Shown: piece by piece, positions 53,779-61,642 of the stretch
Layout of the letters: each line of letters opens with the position of its first letter
How positions within the stretch are numbered: position 1 is the stretch's first letter
NCBI RefSeq assembly: GCF_002138415.1
Contig: NZ_CP015612.1
Location: 1,590,001-1,654,000, forward strand
DNA length: 64,000 bases
Direction of reading: 5' to 3'
Origin: Stenotrophomonas maltophilia
Lineage (GTDB): Bacteria > Pseudomonadota > Gammaproteobacteria > Xanthomonadales > Xanthomonadaceae
Notes under the pieces: generated by a model
Databases searched by the model: none
Seen by the model: only the letters and a program-made list of their open reading frames with translations
What the model was told of the DNA's origin: nothing
Made by a program: the position numbers and the translations under genes

Positions 53779-54828
53779 TCAGAGCAGGCGCCAGACGCCG
53801 CAGGCAAGCAGCGCCAGCAGCATCGACAGCAGGGCCAGGGTACGTGGTCGCCACCAGCGCCGCGTTTGTCCGGCCATCGCCTGCGGACTGCAGTAACGCA
53901 CCAGCCCCGGACCGAAACCGGCCCGGTGCTGTTGTTGTGCGCAGGCTTCCAGGCAGGCGCCGCAGGCCAGGCAATCGGCCTGCGGCCCCTGGCGGATGTC
54001 CAGCTGCATTGGGCAGGCGCTGACACAAGCAGCGCAGTCGGTGCAGTCACCGAGGCGATCGGCGCTGAAGGTCGGCATCGGTCCGGCCAGCAGCGGATGC
54101 GCAGCACGGAACACGTAGTCCTGCGCAGTTGTTGGATCGAGCAGGCCACGACCGCGACCGAGCACGCCGCCCAGACCGGATGGACGCGGTCCGCGTGGCT
54201 CGCCGCGGCGGGCGTCGTACAGCATGCGCGGTGTATGCGGATCGGTCAGCAATGGCTGCATGCGTGCGAACGGGCACAACGAACGGCAGACCTGCTCGCG
54301 CAGGAAGCCGGCATTGCCCCAGGTCGCGGCCGCATAGAACAGCACCCAAAAGGTTTCCCAGCGGCTCCAGCCGGCGTGGGGCGCAGCGGTCACCAGTTCG
54401 GCGATGGGGCTGAACAGGCCGACGAAGGTGATCCCGGTCCATAGCGACAACAGCCCCCAGGCCAGCTGGGTGGCCGGGCGCGCAGCCGAGGCGGGAAGCA
54501 ACCGGGACGCGGCACGGGCGATCCCGTCGAAGGCCCGGCGCCACAGGGTCTGCGGGCAGGCGTGGCCGCACCAGATGCGCCCGGCGACGTGGGTGAGCAG
54601 CGCAAGGCCCACCGCAAGCACCGCCAGCAGTCCGATCAGCACACCGACGTCGTTGGGCCACAACGTCCAGCCGAACAGGTCGAAGCGCCGGGCATTGATG
54701 TCCAGCAGCAACGCCTGGCGTCCGTCCCAGCGCAACCACGGCAGCGCGTAGAACAGGGCCAGCAGAACAGCGTTGAGTGTGCCGCGCCAGTGCCAGGGGC
54801 GCGGTGTCGTTGTGCAGGGCGTGCTCAT
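53779..54828 (-). CDS. ccoG: CcoG-like (FixG/RdxA) polyferredoxin, short form
   Basis: 349 aa. Four to five helices with GRIWCGHACPQTLW and SLCPFARMQPLLTDPHTPRM, then ARRGEPRGPR and two [4Fe-4S] motifs, CTDCAACVSACPM and CLACGACLEACAQ, all CcoG hallmarks. CcoG reduces Cu(II) during cbb3 oxidase assembly in other bacteria. The usual about 120-residue C-terminal Ig-like FixG_C domain is missing: the protein ends after a last helix (LLSMLLALLACGVWRLL). Its 4-nt overlap with the small upstream gene indicates one operon. Confidence 0.85.
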   Translation of the reverse strand: MSTPCTTTPRPWHWRGTLNAVLLALFYALPWLRWDGRQALLLDINARRFDLFGWTLWPNDVGVLIGLLAVLAVGLALLTHVAGRIWCGHACPQTLWRRAFDGIARAASRLLPASAARPATQLAWGLLSLWTGITFVGLFSPIAELVTAAPHAGWSRWETFWVLFYAAATWGNAGFLREQVCRSLCPFARMQPLLTDPHTPRMLYDARRGEPRGPRPSGLGGVLGRGRGLLDPTTAQDYVFRAAHPLLAGPMPTFSADRLGDCTDCAACVSACPMQLDIRQGPQADCLACGACLEACAQQQHRAGFGPGLVRYCSPQAMAGQTRRWWRPRTLALLSMLLALLACGVWRLL

Positions 54829-55112
54829 CCCAGCGGCAGCTCGTCGTCGTCGTCGCTGGGCATCGGTCGTTGCAGATACCAGGTGACCGCGCTGGACAGC
54901 GCCGTTACCGTCCAGAACATGAAGAAGCCTGCGGTATAGCCCAGCTCGCGGCTGATGGCCGTGTCCGGGAAGCTGATCGCCTGCAGGCGCAACGGATCGA
55001 CGAAGGCGAAGAACACCACGCTGGCCACGCCGGCGGCGATGAAGCTGGGCCAGAGGATGGCGCCCCAATGCTGTATCAGCCGCTGGCGGCGGCTGGGAGA
55101 GGGTCTGTTCAT
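54825..55112 (-). CDS. Two-helix membrane protein in the CcoG operon
   Basis: 95 aa from ATG 55112. Helices AILWPSFIAAGVASVVFFAFV and LGYTAGFFMFWTVTALSSAVTWY, an acidic tail (PSDDDDELPLG). It sits between an FNR box and ccoG, so a role in anaerobic or micro-oxic respiration is likely; no family identified. Confidence 0.75.
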   Translation of the reverse strand: MNRPSPSRRQRLIQHWGAILWPSFIAAGVASVVFFAFVDPLRLQAISFPDTAISRELGYTAGFFMFWTVTALSSAVTWYLQRPMPSDDDDELPLG

Positions 55113-55226
55113 GCTGTCCCGGATCGGAAAGTGGGCGGCGCGTATACTTCGCCAAGGCTGGCGCAGCATCCGCAGGGCATGCTTCCTGCAAGCGTGCCAG
55201 CCTAGGTGCAGCGGACTGCGCCGACA

Positions 55227-55240
55227 TTGATCTGGATCAA
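55227..55240. promoter_or_regulatory. FNR/Anr box, perfect TTGAT-N4-ATCAA
   Basis: TTGATCTGGATCAA lies between the divergent two-helix/ccoG operon and the truncated hemoglobin gene. On the minus strand a TAGGCT hexamer (55204-55199) falls exactly at the -12 to -7 position expected for a class II site centred at -41.5. Confidence 0.85.
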
Positions 55241-55291
55241 CGGCGCTGCCGCCTGGGTGCGGCACGCTGCCGGCACGCTTTGGGTACCCTG

Positions 55292-55732
55292 ATGAACGCA
55301 ACACCGTCGCCTGTCCTCCCCGTAGCCTCGCCCGAGTTGTGCACCGAGCAGGAAGTGACCCGCCTGGTCCACGATTTCTATGCCCGTGTGCGTGAGGAAG
55401 AACGGCTGGGACCGGTGTTCGAGGCGCACGTGCATGATTGGCCGGAACACCTGGCACAACTGGTCGATTTCTGGTCGGCGATGCTGCGCGGTACCCGCCG
55501 CTTCAAGGGCTCGCCGATGTCCAAGCACATGGCCATCGAGCTGGACAAGGACCTGTTCGACCGCTGGCTGGTGCTGTTCCGGATCACCACCGCCGAATGC
55601 AACAACCCGCCGATGCAGGAACTGGCCAACGATGTGGCCGCGCGCATCGGTGACACCTTCTGGAAGCGCTACCAGATGCTGCGCTGGCCGCAGGTGGGCC
55701 TGCCGGTGCTGGGTATCCCTGCCAAGGATTGA
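55292..55732 (+). CDS. Group III truncated hemoglobin
   Basis: 146 aa from ATG 55292. Globin 2-on-2 features of group III (CtrHb class): VHDFYARVREEERLGPVFEAHVHDWPEHL, FWSAMLRG, KGSPMSKHMAIEL with the proximal His, and a C-terminal RWPQVGLP. Group III globins are linked to NO or peroxide handling in microaerobes. Its stop codon is part of the second FNR box, ahead of hemN. Confidence 0.9.
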   Translation: MNATPSPVLPVASPELCTEQEVTRLVHDFYARVREEERLGPVFEAHVHDWPEHLAQLVDFWSAMLRGTRRFKGSPMSKHMAIELDKDLFDRWLVLFRITTAECNNPPMQELANDVAARIGDTFWKRYQMLRWPQVGLPVLGIPAKD

Positions 55733-55742
55733 TCTGGGTCAA
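55729..55742 (+). promoter_or_regulatory. FNR/Anr box for hemN
   Basis: TTGATCTGGGTCAA, one mismatch to TTGAT-N4-ATCAA, overlaps the hemoglobin stop. A class II spacing would start transcription at about 55777, the A of the hemN ATG, with GATGCT at 55765-55770 as the -10. Confidence 0.8.
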
Positions 55743-55776
55743 GGCGGCGCAGGCCGCCCGGCGCGATGCTGGCGGC

Positions 55777-57186
55777 ATGGACACATTCTCTCCTGCCGCC
55801 GGTGGCCTGGCCTGGACCTTCGACCCCGACCTTCTGCGCCGGCACGACCGGCCGGGCCCGCGCTACACCTCGTACCCGACCGCGCCGCATTTCCATGATG
55901 GGTTCGACGCGCCGGCACTGCGCCAGGCGATCGCCGACAGCAACCAGCTGGCCCGCGCGCTGTCGCTGTACGTGCATGTGCCGTTCTGTTCCAGCCCCTG
56001 CTTCTACTGCGGCTGCAACCGGGTGATCACCCGCGATCGCGGTCGTGGCCACAGCTACGTCTCGCGCGTGCTGGCCGAGGCCGACCTGCTGGCGCCGCAG
56101 TTCGATGACGGCCGCGAGGTGATCCAGCTGCACCTGGGCGGTGGTACGCCGAACTTCCTTGATGCCGAGGCGATGACCACGCTGGTGGAGGGGTTGCGCC
56201 GACGTTTCGATTTCAGTGATTCGCCGCAGCGCGATTTCTCGATCGAACTCGATCCGCGCTTCATCGACACCCGTGACGTCGCCATGCTGGCGCGGCTGGG
56301 TTTCAACCGGGCCAGCCTGGGCGTGCAGGATTTCGACCCGCAGGTGCAGGAATCGATCAACCGCATACAGGGTGTGCAGCAGACGCTGGACATCCTGCGC
56401 GCCTGCCGCGACAGCGGCATGCGTTCGGTCAACGTCGACCTGATCTATGGCCTGCCGGGACAGAGCCTGGAAGGATTCGGCCGCACCCTTGAACGGGTGC
56501 TGGCGCTGCGACCGGATCGCCTGGCGGTGTATGGCTATGCGCATCTGCCGCATCTGTTCCGCGCACAGAAGCAGATCGATGAAAGCCGCTTGCCTTCGCC
56601 GGAAGACAAGCTGGCGCTGCTGGGCCTGGCGGTGGAGAAGCTCTCTGCCGCCGGCTACCAGTACATCGGCATGGATCACTTCGCTCTGCCGGAAGAGGAT
56701 CTGTCGCGTGCACAGCGCGCCGGCCAACTGCATCGCAACTTCATGGGCTATACCACCCACGCCGATACCGATCTGCTCGGCCTGGGCGTGAGTGCGATCA
56801 GCCACATCGGTGCCACCTACAGCCAGAATCCGCGCGACCTGCAGTCGTGGGAGGACGCGGTCGACCAGGGCCAGTTGCCGGTCTGGCGCGGCGTGGCGTT
56901 GAGTGCCGACGACCAGCTGCGTGCGGACCTGATCCAGCAGCTGATGTGCCAGGGCGAGGTGGATGGTGTGCTGCTGGGGCAGCGTCATGGCGTGGATTTC
57001 GAGCAGTACTTCGCCGAGGACCTGCGTTCGGTACAGCGGCTGCAGGAAGACGGACTGGCCGAATACCGCGGTGGCGTGGTGCGTGCCAGTGAACCTGGGC
57101 GACCGTTGCTGCGGTTGCTGGCGATGTGCTTCGACCCGTATCTGCGTGCCGCGCACGAGCAACCGCGTTATTCGCGGGCGATCTGA
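55777..57186 (+). CDS. hemN: Oxygen-independent coproporphyrinogen III oxidase
   Basis: 469 aa from ATG 55777; in-frame upstream codons overlap the FNR box. Radical SAM enzyme converting coproporphyrinogen III to protoporphyrinogen IX without oxygen. PRYTSYPTAPHF, CSSPCFYCGCNRV (CX3CX2CxC), GGGTPNF, and NVDLIYGLPGQS. Monocistronic with an FNR box, which fits use under low oxygen. Confidence 0.95.
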   Translation: MDTFSPAAGGLAWTFDPDLLRRHDRPGPRYTSYPTAPHFHDGFDAPALRQAIADSNQLARALSLYVHVPFCSSPCFYCGCNRVITRDRGRGHSYVSRVLAEADLLAPQFDDGREVIQLHLGGGTPNFLDAEAMTTLVEGLRRRFDFSDSPQRDFSIELDPRFIDTRDVAMLARLGFNRASLGVQDFDPQVQESINRIQGVQQTLDILRACRDSGMRSVNVDLIYGLPGQSLEGFGRTLERVLALRPDRLAVYGYAHLPHLFRAQKQIDESRLPSPEDKLALLGLAVEKLSAAGYQYIGMDHFALPEEDLSRAQRAGQLHRNFMGYTTHADTDLLGLGVSAISHIGATYSQNPRDLQSWEDAVDQGQLPVWRGVALSADDQLRADLIQQLMCQGEVDGVLLGQRHGVDFEQYFAEDLRSVQRLQEDGLAEYRGGVVRASEPGRPLLRLLAMCFDPYLRAAHEQPRYSRAI

Positions 57187-57209
57187 AAGTAGCTTGTGCT
57201 GCGTGCGTG

Positions 57210-57296
57210 TGGTGCCCGGAGCCGGAATCGAACCGGCATGGGGTTGCCCCCGGCGGATTTTAAGTCCGATGCGTCTACCAGTTTCGCCATCCGGGC
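57210..57296 (-). tRNA. tRNA-Leu(TAA)
   Basis: Complementary-strand tRNA: acceptor GCCCGGA, anticodon TAA in loop CTTAAAA, extended variable arm typical of Leu, CCA encoded (57212-57210). A TACAAT -10 is read on the minus strand at 57318-57313. Confidence 0.96.
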
Positions 57297-57427
57297 CTGC
57301 AGCGCGGCGCCGATTGTAGCCCACATGCGGTACTGCGACTGGATTGCATCACGGCGGCGGCGCGCTTAACTGTCGATCGCATTCATGTCATAGTCCCTGC
57401 CATCGTTCCCAGGGGGGGAGCCACCTG

Positions 57428-57862
57428 ATGTCGCTGCACGCGATTGCCTATGCCAGTGAGGCCCGCGCCGATCTGCAGACAACCGATCTTGACCGCCTGC
57501 TGGCCGACGCCACGGCATTCAATCGTGTGGCCGGTGTCACCGGTGTCCTGATGTTCGACGGAGCACGTTTCCTTCAGTATCTGGAAGGCCCGGAGGACGG
57601 CATCGATTCGGTGTTCCAGCGCATCCTCAACGCGCGCAGCCACGGGCAGCTGAAAGTGCTGTGCCGTGCACCCGTGGTGCAGCGCGCATTTCCGCGCTGG
57701 TCAATGGGCACGCGGCGGATCGAGCCGGAGCTGTTGGCGCAGATTGTCGATGCCGCGTGGCCCGGCTTCCTGCTTGGCAGCGGTGGATTCGAGCGCCTGC
57801 TGCAGGCCTGGACCGGCGCCGACGGTGAACTGGAACCGGCCGCTGTGGCGTTGGGTTCCTGA
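57428..57862 (+). CDS. BLUF-domain blue-light sensor
   Basis: 144 aa from ATG 57428 with GGAG in a G-rich site 7 nt upstream. FAD-binding BLUF fold with Tyr8, Asn32, Gln50, Trp91 and Met93 at the spacing of AppA Y21/N45/Q63/W104/M106 (HAIAYAS, AFNRVAGVTG, FLQYLEG, PRWSMG). Has only a short C-terminal extension, so it must signal through a partner, not encoded next to it. Confidence 0.93.
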   Translation: MSLHAIAYASEARADLQTTDLDRLLADATAFNRVAGVTGVLMFDGARFLQYLEGPEDGIDSVFQRILNARSHGQLKVLCRAPVVQRAFPRWSMGTRRIEPELLAQIVDAAWPGFLLGSGGFERLLQAWTGADGELEPAAVALGS

Positions 57863-57939
57863 GCCCGCCTTGGCGGCAGGGCGCCGGGGCCGGTAGGCTG
57901 TAGCCTTTCTGGCGCAGGTTTCCCGGAGTGGTGCAGCAA

Positions 57940-58008
57940 ATGAGTGTGTTGGCCGAAGCCATGGCAGCGTATCTGCAATCGCATCCGTTGCGCGGGATGT
58001 GCCGATGA
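57940..58008 (+). CDS. Possible 22-aa upstream peptide
   Basis: MSVLAEAMAAYLQSHPLRGM-type ORF whose TGA overlaps the following ATG in ATGA. GGAG lies 12 nt before it, too far for a strong site. It may be a coupling leader or a chance ORF. Confidence 0.3.
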   Translation: MSVLAEAMAAYLQSHPLRGMCR

Positions 58009-59291
58009 GTGCGCCGGTAGCGGCTGCCAGCGCACCCCGGTTTGCGGTGATCGGCCTGGGCTATGTCGGCCTGCCGTTGGCGGTGGCGTTTGGCCGGCAG
58101 TGGCCGACGTTGGGCTTCGATATCGATGCCGGTCGCATCGCCGAGCTGCGCAGCGGCCAGGACCACACGCTGGAAATGGAAGCCGACGAGCTGGCCAATG
58201 CGCAGCTGCTGCAGTACGGCAGCGATCCGGCACTGCTCGATGCCTGCAATGTCTACATCGTCACCGTGCCGACCCCGATCGATGCATACGAGCAGCCCGA
58301 CCTGGAGCCCCTGCGTTCGGCGACACGGCTGATTGCCAGTCATCTTCGCGCCGGCGATCTGGTGATCTACGAGTCCACCGTGTACCCCGGTACCACCGAG
58401 GAAGTGTGCGTGCCGCTGCTGGAACAGGGTTCGGGCCTGCGCTTCAACGAAGACTTCTATTGCGGCTACAGCCCGGAACGGGTCAGTCCCGGCGACCGCC
58501 AGCGGCGCCTGGCCGACATCCGCAAGATCACTTCCGGCTCGACACCGGAAGTCGCCGCGGTGATCGACGGTCTCTACCAGCGCATCATCGCCGCAGGTAC
58601 GTTCCCGGCACCGTCGATGCGGGTGGCCGAAGCGGCCAAAGTGGTCGAGAACATCCAGCGCGACGTCAACATCGCGCTGGTCAACGAGCTGGCCCTGATC
58701 TTCGACAGGCTTGGCATCGATACCCAGGACGTACTGGACGCCGCCGGCAGCAAGTGGAATTTCCTGCCGTTCCGGCCGGGGCTGGTCGGCGGTCACTGCA
58801 TCGGCGTCGATCCGTACTATCTGCTGCACAAATCCGAGAGCGTGGGCTACCACCCGGACCTGATCCACACCGCACGACAGGTCAACAATCGCGTCGGCGA
58901 GCACGTGGCGGCGCGGGTGCTGGCGATGCTGGCCGAGCGTGGCCGTGCGCCGGCGGACGCACGCATCCTGGTGCTGGGCGTGACCTTCAAGGAGGATTGC
59001 CCGGACCTTCGCAACAGCCGCGCGCTGGAACTGGCGCAACGGCTGCGCGATGCCGGTGCGCAGGTGGAGGTCAGCGACCCGTGGGTCGGCCCGGCGGCAT
59101 TGACCGACGAGGGCCTGGATTGGCTGGCCGAGCCAGGGGCGGGGCGCTATGACGCGGTGGTGCTGGCGGTGGCCCACGCCCGTTTCAAGGCAATGGATGA
59201 AGGTGCAATCCGGGAACTGCTGGCGCCGGGTGGCCTGGTCTACGACGTGAAATCGGCCTGGCCGCGCAACGTGGTTGACGATCGTTTGTAA
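58005..59291 (+). CDS. Nucleotide-sugar dehydrogenase (UDP-glucose/GDP-mannose family, TviB/WbpO-like)
   Basis: 428 aa from ATG 58005. NAD+ motif VIGLGYVGLPLAVAFG, catalytic loop LVGGHCIGVDPYYLLHKSE with its Cys, and GVTFKEDCPDLRNSRALELA, matching the UDP-GalNAc/GlcNAc 6-dehydrogenases of the TviB/WbpO type. Makes UDP-hexosaminuronic acid for capsule or O-antigen. It stands alone, away from any polysaccharide cluster in the window. Confidence 0.87.
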   Translation: MSAPVAAASAPRFAVIGLGYVGLPLAVAFGRQWPTLGFDIDAGRIAELRSGQDHTLEMEADELANAQLLQYGSDPALLDACNVYIVTVPTPIDAYEQPDLEPLRSATRLIASHLRAGDLVIYESTVYPGTTEEVCVPLLEQGSGLRFNEDFYCGYSPERVSPGDRQRRLADIRKITSGSTPEVAAVIDGLYQRIIAAGTFPAPSMRVAEAAKVVENIQRDVNIALVNELALIFDRLGIDTQDVLDAAGSKWNFLPFRPGLVGGHCIGVDPYYLLHKSESVGYHPDLIHTARQVNNRVGEHVAARVLAMLAERGRAPADARILVLGVTFKEDCPDLRNSRALELAQRLRDAGAQVEVSDPWVGPAALTDEGLDWLAEPGAGRYDAVVLAVAHARFKAMDEGAIRELLAPGGLVYDVKSAWPRNVVDDRL

Positions 59292-59346
59292 GCCCGGGCA
59301 GCGAACGGCGCGGTAGACTCGGGGGCAGTTGCAACCGAGGAAAGCC

Positions 59347-60969
59347 ATGCACCGGTATATCGTCTACCTGCTCGCCATCCTGATGTTCCCGATATGCCTG
59401 TGGCTGGCCACGATCTGGCCGGCCTGGTATTGGGGCGTCGGCCTGACTGCCGCGATGGTGGCGCTGGGGACCTGGGACCTGCTGCAGAAGCGCAGCACGC
59501 TGCGCCGCAACTATCCGGTGATGGCGCACTTCCGCTACGGGCTGGAATCGATCGGCCCGGAGATCCGCCAGTACTTCGTGCAGAGCGACCTGGAAGACGT
59601 GCCGTTCTCGCGCCAGCAGCGGGCGCTGATCTACCAGCGCGCCAAGAACGAGATGGACACGGTGCCGTTCGGCACCCTGCGCAGCACCTATGCGGTGGAT
59701 TACGAGTGGATCAATCATTCGCTGGCGCCGACCGCCATCGCCAAGCATGACTTCCGCGTGTTGATCGGCCCGAACTGTGCCAAGCCCTATTCGGCCAGCG
59801 TGTTCAACATCTCGGCGATGAGCTTCGGTTCACTGTCGGCCAATGCGATCCGCGCGCTGAACGAAGGCGCGCGCCAGGGCGGCTTCTACCACGACACCGG
59901 CGAGGGTTCGATCTCGCCCTACCACCGCGAGATGGGGGGTGACCTGGTGTGGGAGATCGGCTCGGGCTACTTCGGTTGCCGTGACGAGAAGGGCGGTTTC
60001 AGCGAGGAGCGCTTCGTTGCCAATGCCACCCATGATCAGGTCAAGATGATCGAGATCAAGCTGTCGCAGGGCGCCAAGCCCGGCCACGGTGGCGTGCTGC
60101 CGGCGCCGAAGGTGACCGCCGAGATCTCGGTGACGCGTGGCGTGCCGATGGGTGTGGACTGCGTGTCGCCTTCGCGTCACTCGGCGTTCTCGACGCCGGT
60201 CGAGCTGCTGCAGTTCGTCGCCCGCCTGCGCGAGCTGTCCGGTGGCAAGCCGGTCGGTTTCAAGCTGGCCATCGGCCATCCGTGGGAGTGGTTCGGCATT
60301 GCCAAGGCGATGCAGGAAACCGGGTTGCTGCCAGATTTCATCGTGGTCGACGGCGCCGAGGGCGGCACCGGTGCGGCACCGGCCGAGTTCGTCGACCATG
60401 TCGGCGTGCCGATGCACGAGGCGCTGCTGCTGGTGCATAACACCCTGGTCGGCCTCGACCTGCGCGATCGCATCCGCATCGGTGCGGCCGGCAAGATCAC
60501 CAGCGCGTTCGACATCGCGCGGACCATCGCGCTGGGGGCCGACTGGTGCAATGCCGGCCGAGGCTTCATGTTCGCGCTGGGCTGCATCCAATCACTGAGC
60601 TGCCACACCGACAAGTGCCCGACCGGCATCGCGACCCAGGATCCCGCACGCTGGAAGCATCTGGATGCACCGGACAAGGCCACCCGTGTGTACAGCTACC
60701 ACGAGCATACGCTGCATGCCTTGAAGGAACTGCTGTGTGCCGCGGGCCTGAACGATCCGGCTGAACTTGGGCCGGAACACATCCTGCGCCGTGTTTCGCC
60801 GGTGGAAATCCGTTCGCTGGCCTCGCTGTACCGCTACCTGGAACCGGGCGAGCTGCTGCACAAGGTGCCGGACCACGCGGTGTTCCATGCGTTCTGGGCT
60901 GATGCACGCAGCGATTCCTTCCAGCCGCCGCCGAAGATCCAGGCACTGCGCGCCAGCAAGTCGCGATAA
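59347..60969 (+). CDS. FMN-binding glutamate-synthase-family protein
   Basis: 540 aa. Two N-terminal helices (MHRYIVYLLAILMFPICLWL, WYWGVGLTAAMVALGTW) then a GltS FMN domain: NISAMSFGSLSANAIRALN, GHGGVLPAPKVT, VDGAEGGTGAAPAEF and the Fe-S cysteines in CIQSLSCHTDKCPTGI. The amidotransferase part of glutamate synthase is absent; these stand-alone proteins are called GltB2-like. Membrane-anchored; reaction unknown. Confidence 0.88.
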   Translation: MHRYIVYLLAILMFPICLWLATIWPAWYWGVGLTAAMVALGTWDLLQKRSTLRRNYPVMAHFRYGLESIGPEIRQYFVQSDLEDVPFSRQQRALIYQRAKNEMDTVPFGTLRSTYAVDYEWINHSLAPTAIAKHDFRVLIGPNCAKPYSASVFNISAMSFGSLSANAIRALNEGARQGGFYHDTGEGSISPYHREMGGDLVWEIGSGYFGCRDEKGGFSEERFVANATHDQVKMIEIKLSQGAKPGHGGVLPAPKVTAEISVTRGVPMGVDCVSPSRHSAFSTPVELLQFVARLRELSGGKPVGFKLAIGHPWEWFGIAKAMQETGLLPDFIVVDGAEGGTGAAPAEFVDHVGVPMHEALLLVHNTLVGLDLRDRIRIGAAGKITSAFDIARTIALGADWCNAGRGFMFALGCIQSLSCHTDKCPTGIATQDPARWKHLDAPDKATRVYSYHEHTLHALKELLCAAGLNDPAELGPEHILRRVSPVEIRSLASLYRYLEPGELLHKVPDHAVFHAFWADARSDSFQPPPKIQALRASKSR

Positions 60970-60976
60970 CGTCTCT

Positions 60977-61060
60977 GCAGCGTCGAGCCATGTTCGACTG
61001 CTTTTCTATCAGGCATCGCGACGTTGGAGCGAAGAACAGTCGAGCATGGCTCGACGCTAC
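60977..61060. repeat. SMAG-type REP pair
   Basis: Unit 60977-61000 (terminus GCAG) and inverted unit 61037-61060 (ending in CTAC, i.e. GTAG inverted) pair across 24 nt with one mismatch in the stem. The second abuts the AAGGAG of the following GNAT gene. Confidence 0.82.
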
Positions 61061-61071
61061 AAGGAGACCTC

Positions 61072-61533
61072 ATGCAGTTCAGGACCGGCACCATGGACGA
61101 CGTGGCCACGCTGTGGGCATTGCGTACGCGCTGCGTGCGCGAGACCTGCAGCAGCCACTATCCGGCGGAGGTCATCACGCCGTGGTCGGCCTCGCCGCCA
61201 CCGTCGCAGTACGCACGGCTGCTGGGGCAGGGCGGTTGCGTGGTGGCCGAGGACGATCAGGGGCACCTGCTCGGTTTCGGCGTGTTCGATGCCCACGCCA
61301 ATGAAGTCGATGCGTTGTTCGTCGATCCGGATCGTGGCGGCAAGGGCATCGGCCAGGCGCTGATGCAGCGGTTACTGGCGATGGCCGATCGTGAGCGTGA
61401 AGTGGTGCTGTCGGCCTCACTCAATGCGGTGCCGTTCTATCAGCGGCAGGGATTCATCAGCGTGGGCGAAGAGGCTTACCCACATCCCAGTGGTGTTTCG
61501 CTGGCCTCGGTGAGCATGCGCAGGCCGTGGTGA
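61072..61533 (+). CDS. GNAT-family N-acetyltransferase
   Basis: 153 aa from ATG 61072 with AAGGAG at 61061-61066. VDALFVDPDRGGKGIGQALM is the acetyl-CoA loop and LNAVPFYQRQGFISVGEE the C-terminal motif. Substrate unknown. Flanked on both sides by SMAG repeats, so mRNA ends will be structured. Confidence 0.87.
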   Translation: MQFRTGTMDDVATLWALRTRCVRETCSSHYPAEVITPWSASPPPSQYARLLGQGGCVVAEDDQGHLLGFGVFDAHANEVDALFVDPDRGGKGIGQALMQRLLAMADREREVVLSASLNAVPFYQRQGFISVGEEAYPHPSGVSLASVSMRRPW

Positions 61534-61540
61534 CCAGCGT

Positions 61541-61632
61541 GTAGAGCCGAGCCCACGCTCGGCTGCTTTTGATTCAAGCCGAGCATGGGCTCGGCTCTAC
61601 AACGCAATGCAGTCGAGCAAGCTCGACTCTAC
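61541..61632. repeat. Three SMAG units (one direct, two inverted)
   Basis: 61541-61564 (GTAG-first), 61577-61600 and 61611-61632 (both CTAC-last). The first two fold into one long hairpin; the third is a shorter unit with its own palindrome AGTCGAGC/GCTCGACT. Confidence 0.85.
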
Positions 61633-61642
61633 AGGGCGGGCA

